Assembly (NCBI GenBank): GCA_016783995.1
Contig: JADHVN010000056.1
Span: 1 to 8,525 of the forward strand
Length of the DNA stretch: 8,525 nt
Reading direction: 5' to 3'
From: Actinomycetota bacterium
Lineage (GTDB): Bacteria > Actinomycetota > Humimicrobiia > Humimicrobiales > Humimicrobiaceae
The notes under the pieces are model-generated. The model saw only the letters and a program-made list of their open reading frames with translations, did no database searches and had not been told where the DNA came from. Every line of letters begins with the position of its first letter. Within the stretch, counting starts at the first letter, position 1. The translations under genes were made by a program, and so were the position numbers. Positions 6,747 to 8,525 of the stretch are shown piece by piece.

Positions 6747-7131
6747 TAAAAAAACTATAAATAATACCAAATCAAAATTAAAATTTAAAAATCTTTTAGA
6801 AGTAGTTAAATATACAGCTAAGATAGCTGATGATAAAAAAGCCAATTTTATAAAAGTCCTGGATATGAGATCCAGGCTTATTATTACTGATTTCTTTATA
6901 ATTATTGGTGCGAAAAATACAAGATTAACTAGAAGGATAGAAGAGGAAATTCGTATAAAGTTAAAGGAATACAATCTATACCCTATTCATATCAGTGGTT
7001 CTGCTAAAGGTAATTGGATACTAATAGATTATGATAATTTTGTAATTCATGTTTTTACAGATGAATTCAGGCTTTATTACGACCTTGAAAGACTATGGAG
7101 AGATTCTAAAGTAATAGAGTGGCAGAATTAA
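6727..7131 (+). CDS. rsfS: ribosomal silencing factor RsfS
   Basis: RsfS (Iojap/YbeB family) binds ribosomal protein uL14 on the large subunit and blocks joining with the small subunit, lowering translation in poor nutrient conditions. The core covers residues ~22-125 of 134: KANFIKVLDMRS, ITDFFIIIGA, a charged helix, GSAKGNWILIDYDNFVIHVF, and YYDLERLWRD, all family hallmarks. The GTG at 6727 is the only standard start codon before the conserved core; the next in-frame ATG is within VLDM. This start lies 20 nt inside the upstream gene, and the only purine-rich stretch (GGGGA, 6722-6726) touches it with no spacer. Translation is thus probably coupled to the upstream gene, or begins at a non-standard codon. 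The ~20 N-terminal residues before the core are Lys/Asn-rich and poorly conserved. Its place before leuS is typical. Confidence 0.93.
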   Translation: MILQITNKKTINNTKSKLKFKNLLEVVKYTAKIADDKKANFIKVLDMRSRLIITDFFIIIGAKNTRLTRRIEEEIRIKLKEYNLYPIHISGSAKGNWILIDYDNFVIHVFTDEFRLYYDLERLWRDSKVIEWQN

Positions 7132-7173
7132 TAGAAGTTATAGTTTTAGTAAAAGCAGCAAATATCTCTTTTT

Positions 7174-7179
7174 AAGGAG
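7174..7179 (+). promoter_or_regulatory. strong ribosome binding site of leuS
   Basis: AAGGAG ends 6 nt before the TTG at 7186. It is among the best Shine-Dalgarno matches in the window and supports TTG as the leuS start. The preceding gap (7132-7173) shows no stable terminator hairpin. Confidence 0.85.
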
Positions 7180-7185
7180 TATAAT

Positions 7186-8525
7186 TTGAAAAATCTATCA
7201 AACAGTGAAATTTACAGCCCACTGGATATAGAAGAAAAATGGATAAAGAAATGGAATAAAAATAAGATAAATTATCTCAGGTCAGACTCAAAACAAAACA
7301 AGGGAAAATATTATGTTTTAGAGATGTTTCCTTATCCTTCAGGTGAACCTCACATGGGGCACGCAAGGAATTATACTATTGGAGATGTTGTAGCAAGAAT
7401 AATGTCGGGAAAAGGTTATGATGTCCTTCATCCTATTGGATATGACGCTTTTGGTCTTCCAGCAGAAAATGCAGCCATTAAGGAAAAGATACATCCTAAA
7501 GATAGCACAATAGCCAATATTGATAAAATGAGAAGAGCATTAAAAAGAATGGGAATGACTTATCAGTTTGAGAATGAAATAATTACATCAAATCCTGATT
7601 ATTATAAATGGACACAATGGTTTTTCTTACTTTTTTATAAAATGGGTCTCGCAGAAAAGAAAGAGGCACCTGTTAATTGGTGCAACTCCTGCCAGACTGT
7701 ACTTGCAAATGAGCAGGTGATTTCAGGGAAATGTGAAAGGTGTGAAAGCCAGGTTGAAAAAAGAGTTCTTTCACAATGGTTTTTTAAGATAACCAAATAC
7801 GCACAGAGGCTTTTAGATGATATGGGACTGTTAGGAGGATGGCCTGAAAGAGTACTTACAATTCAGAGAAACTGGATTGGCAGGAGTGAAGGGGCTCAAG
7901 TAGATTTTAGACTAGTAGGTAATAATGAAGGTATAACCATACCCGTATTTACAACAAGACCTGATACGTTATATGGGGCTACTTTTTTTATTCTTGCTTC
8001 AGAACATCCATTAATCGATAGAATTATTACTGATAGTAAATACAGTAGAGAAGTAAAAAAAATTAGGAGTATTATATCAAATCAAAGTGATATTGAGAGA
8101 AGCTCGATAGAAACAGAAAAAGCAGGCTGTTTTACTGGCAGATATATCTTAAATCCAGTTAATGGGCAAAAAATTCCAATTTGGATAGCAAATTATGTGT
8201 TACTTGAGTATGGAACAGGCGCAATTATGGCAGTCCCTGCTCATGATGAAAGAGATTTTGACTTTGCTTCCAAATACAGTATACAAATAAAAGAAGTTAT
8301 TTCTTCTGACGGGAAAGGTCATGGAAGGTTGAAAAAAGCATATACAGGTGAAGGAATAATGATAAATTCAGGGCCTTTTAATGGGTTGCCTTCTAAAAAA
8401 GGAAGAGATAAAATTACTTCTTACCTGGAAGAGAAGAAAATTGGTAAGTTTGATGTTAACTATAAGATTAAAGACTGGTTGATTTCACGGCAGAGGTATT
8501 GGGGTGCTCCTATTCCTATTATTTA
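7186..8525 (+). CDS. leuS: leucine--tRNA ligase, 3'-truncated by window edge
   Basis: LeuRS charges tRNA-Leu with leucine and clears misacylated tRNA with its CP1 editing domain. The frame is open from TTG 7186 to the last base: 446 complete codons, about half of a typical bacterial LeuRS. The N-terminal catalytic core shows YPSGEPHMGHARNYTIGD, with the HIGH-type motif HMGH at residues 56-59, and YDAFGLPAENAA. A four-cysteine zinc site is at C166, C169, C183 and C186. The CP1 editing domain has the threonine-rich TTRPDT (256-261) and GTGAIMAVPAHDERD with the conserved Asp357. The return to the Rossmann core, DWLISRQRYWG, lies just before the window end. The KMSKS loop and anticodon-binding domain are beyond the window. 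There is no ATG or GTG near the start; TTG is supported by AAGGAG 6 nt upstream and by the N-terminal fit to the family. Confidence 0.97.
   Translation, partial: MKNLSNSEIYSPLDIEEKWIKKWNKNKINYLRSDSKQNKGKYYVLEMFPYPSGEPHMGHARNYTIGDVVARIMSGKGYDVLHPIGYDAFGLPAENAAIKEKIHPKDSTIANIDKMRRALKRMGMTYQFENEIITSNPDYYKWTQWFFLLFYKMGLAEKKEAPVNWCNSCQTVLANEQVISGKCERCESQVEKRVLSQWFFKITKYAQRLLDDMGLLGGWPERVLTIQRNWIGRSEGAQVDFRLVGNNEGITIPVFTTRPDTLYGATFFILASEHPLIDRIITDSKYSREVKKIRSIISNQSDIERSSIETEKAGCFTGRYILNPVNGQKIPIWIANYVLLEYGTGAIMAVPAHDERDFDFASKYSIQIKEVISSDGKGHGRLKKAYTGEGIMINSGPFNGLPSKKGRDKITSYLEEKKIGKFDVNYKIKDWLISRQRYWGAPIPII

Noticed and set aside
7132..7185. Terminator or leuS leader (T-box) in the gap before leuS
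   Set aside because: The 54-nt gap is too short for a T-box. The only pairing I see (CTC with GAG around 7165-7179) is three base pairs and not stable.

Overview
The window is an AT-rich (roughly one-third G+C by eye), tightly packed bacterial chromosomal segment. All eight genes lie on the + strand: the 3' part of obg, then proB, proA, nadD, yqeK, an LCP/LytR-like membrane protein gene, rsfS, and the 5' part of leuS. This obg-proBA-nadD-yqeK-lytR-rsfS-leuS order is known from clostridia-like Bacillota and some related deep lineages. With the low G+C, the many AGA/AGG arginine codons and purine-rich Shine-Dalgarno sites, I infer a clostridia- or Halanaerobium-like Bacillota member, or a candidate lineage with similar gene order such as Atribacterota. 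The sequence alone does not settle the phylum.

Layout: 1-1062 obg (5' end outside the window); 1106-2239 proB; 2273-3529 proA; 3601-4224 nadD; 4208-4846 yqeK (overlaps nadD by 17 nt); 4848-6746 a 632-residue single-pass membrane protein with an LCP-like domain and two LytR_C domains; 6727-7131 rsfS (overlaps the previous gene by 20 nt); 7186-8525 leuS (TTG start, 3' end outside the window). The longest non-coding gap is 71 nt (3530-3600). I see no convincing terminator, internal promoter, riboswitch, RNA gene, mobile element or CRISPR array, so the block probably forms one transcription unit that begins upstream and continues downstream.

How the genes work together: Obg and RsfS act on the large ribosomal subunit (assembly and silencing) and LeuS charges tRNA-Leu. 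ProB and ProA are consecutive proline biosynthesis enzymes. NadD makes the dinucleotide precursor of NAD, and YqeK is an HD-domain hydrolase of the Ap4A-cleaving family. The block is thus a growth and translation housekeeping cluster with one cell-envelope protein embedded in it.

Most of the window is ordinary. The one unusual element is the LCP-like protein. Its fold-level landmarks survive, but the family's catalytic motifs are replaced, and only one arginine remains in the last ~489 residues. It carries two tandem LytR_C domains and a ~100-residue, aspartate-rich cytoplasmic tail. I infer a non-catalytic, possibly scaffolding or polymer-binding, descendant of the LCP ligases. No clearly undescribed multi-gene system is visible.
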